Source of the DNA: Epiperipatus broadwayi
Taxonomy: Eukaryota; Onychophora; Udeonychophora; Euonychophora; Peripatidae
Assembly (NCBI GenBank): GCA_028023455.1
Contig: JAQFVV010001010.1
Span: 62,001 to 126,000 of the forward strand
Direction of reading: 5' to 3'
DNA: 64,000 nucleotides
How positions within the stretch are numbered: the first letter of the stretch is position 1; every line of letters begins with the position of its first letter. The notes under the pieces are model-generated. The model ran no database searches and had not been told where the DNA came from. It worked only from the letters and a program-made list of their open reading frames with translations. A program made the translations under genes and the position numbers. Positions 62,946 through 64,000 of the stretch are shown here, piece after piece.

Positions 62946-64000
62946 ATATATTACTAAGATCTAATTTTAATTGTATTGCAATCATAGGACCTTTACTGAC
63001 ATGAACATTTTAAAAAAATACACATACTAATAAAAATATAATATTTGATAGCATATAACTCTAAGCCAAAAAAAAGTTTACAATTTGTCAAATAGAAATG
63101 AAATAAACAATACCATATAAAGTGTTATTAAACATAAACACCCATTTTCTCTACATAAAAAAACCACTAAGATTTGAAAAAGATAGATGCATTGTGTTCA
63201 TTGAAACTTGCAAAGTTTTGTTACATTTGCTTCTATTTCATGTATATGATAAAAAAGAATAAATTGGAACATGGTGAACATAAAATAACCTTTGTATTGG
63301 CAAAGTAAATCAAATATAAATTTGATAAAAAATAAGGTCATAAGTCTTTTCTAATTACATATTTTACATGAAATACAGCATTAGTGACAGGATGTTAAAT
63401 ATTTGATAAGATTGTATTGATTGTAACTTCAAAAAAAAACACCTAAATGTAATAGTATTTTAATGCCACATGACATTAATATACATTTAAATTACATTTA
63501 TGTCAATAAGACCACATACAATGATTATGTGTTGTTTTAATAGTTCAATAAAATCATATTAGTAGACAAAAGCATTTTATTTTAATATACACTGTAATTG
63601 CAAAAATGCTTTAATACATTTTTTGATAATGTACATTTTGCCTGTGTTGGGTTGATATTTGCCATCATTATCATTAGTTGAATAATTTATTAATCTGACC
63701 CAGGAAAAAGTCTTTTTGAAGTTTATTCCCCTTTTTTATATCAGTAAACTTCTTTATCTCAATTACTCAACTCACATCATATCTCTTTTAATCTATTAAC
63801 AATCTAGTTTAAGATTTTAGTTATCAAACTATTGTTACTTTTTTTAGTGATATGCTTAGATAAGTTAATTTAAGTTTTTCAAGTTTTTCACTTATATCAA
63901 TAATAGTGTTTTTTTTCTTTTAGCTATACACTTCACTTTTAGCCTAATCTTTTCAATCCCATCACATACTTGTTCATAAACTGCTAAAAAATTTGCAAAC
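62946..64000. other. AT-rich stretch, no gene seen
   Basis: No open frame, repeat or RNA gene recognised to the end of the window. Confidence 0.5.

Overview
The window looks like a very AT-rich, gene-poor piece of a eukaryotic, probably invertebrate animal, nuclear genome. It has many short microsatellites, non-LTR (LINE) retrotransposons of at least three kinds, Penelope-like elements (PLEs), a non-autonomous hAT DNA transposon and no bacterial-style gene packing. No species can be named from the sequence alone, and I recognise no host gene. All recognisable protein coding belongs to mobile elements.

Layout. 1-6.5 kb: non-coding DNA that looks somewhat less AT-rich than the rest, with no recognisable gene. 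6.5-15 kb: two nearly identical 2.56-kb direct repeats (copies A and B), each joining a LINE 3' end to a decayed PLE reverse transcriptase and GIY-YIG-like tail. 15.4-18.0 kb: a decayed minus-strand RTE-type LINE. 18-26.4 kb: AT-rich DNA with an interleaved inverted-repeat structure near 20.6-21.1 kb. 26.4-29.0 kb: a fuller PLE copy flanked by short direct repeats. 30.3 kb: a perfect 65-bp-arm palindrome.

31.7-51.6 kb is the most notable region: a 20-kb array of LINEs separated and bounded by (TAA)n/(TAG)n microsatellite. Three related but clearly different plus-strand elements (here E1, E2, E3) have an ORF1 with a CCHC knuckle and an AT-hook-like tail, and an ORF2 with APE endonuclease, RT and a C-terminal CCHC zinc finger. 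They are most like the Tx1/L1 group. All three end in the same AATAAAG...TTTGAAA 3' terminus followed by a TAA- or TAG-type triplet repeat. A fourth LINE of the CR1/Jockey kind (PHD-finger ORF1) lies on the minus strand inside the same microsatellite. ORF1 of E1, E2 and the minus-strand element is open over its full length. ORF2 is frameshifted in all four, though in the minus-strand element by only two apparent one-base slips.

51.6-64 kb: AT-rich DNA holding a minus-strand fragment of a LINE ORF2 C-terminus (53.8-54.0 kb), a head-to-head PLE terminal palindrome (55.1-55.3 kb), a 1147-bp hAT element with an exact 8-bp target-site duplication (55.8-57.0 kb), and a PLE C-terminal fragment with inverted-repeat ends (62.5-62.9 kb) that share sequence with the 55-kb palindrome.

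As a system, the window is a transposon graveyard with several fairly recent arrivals. The best candidate for something undescribed is a family of APE-type LINEs that repeatedly insert in (TAA)n microsatellites.
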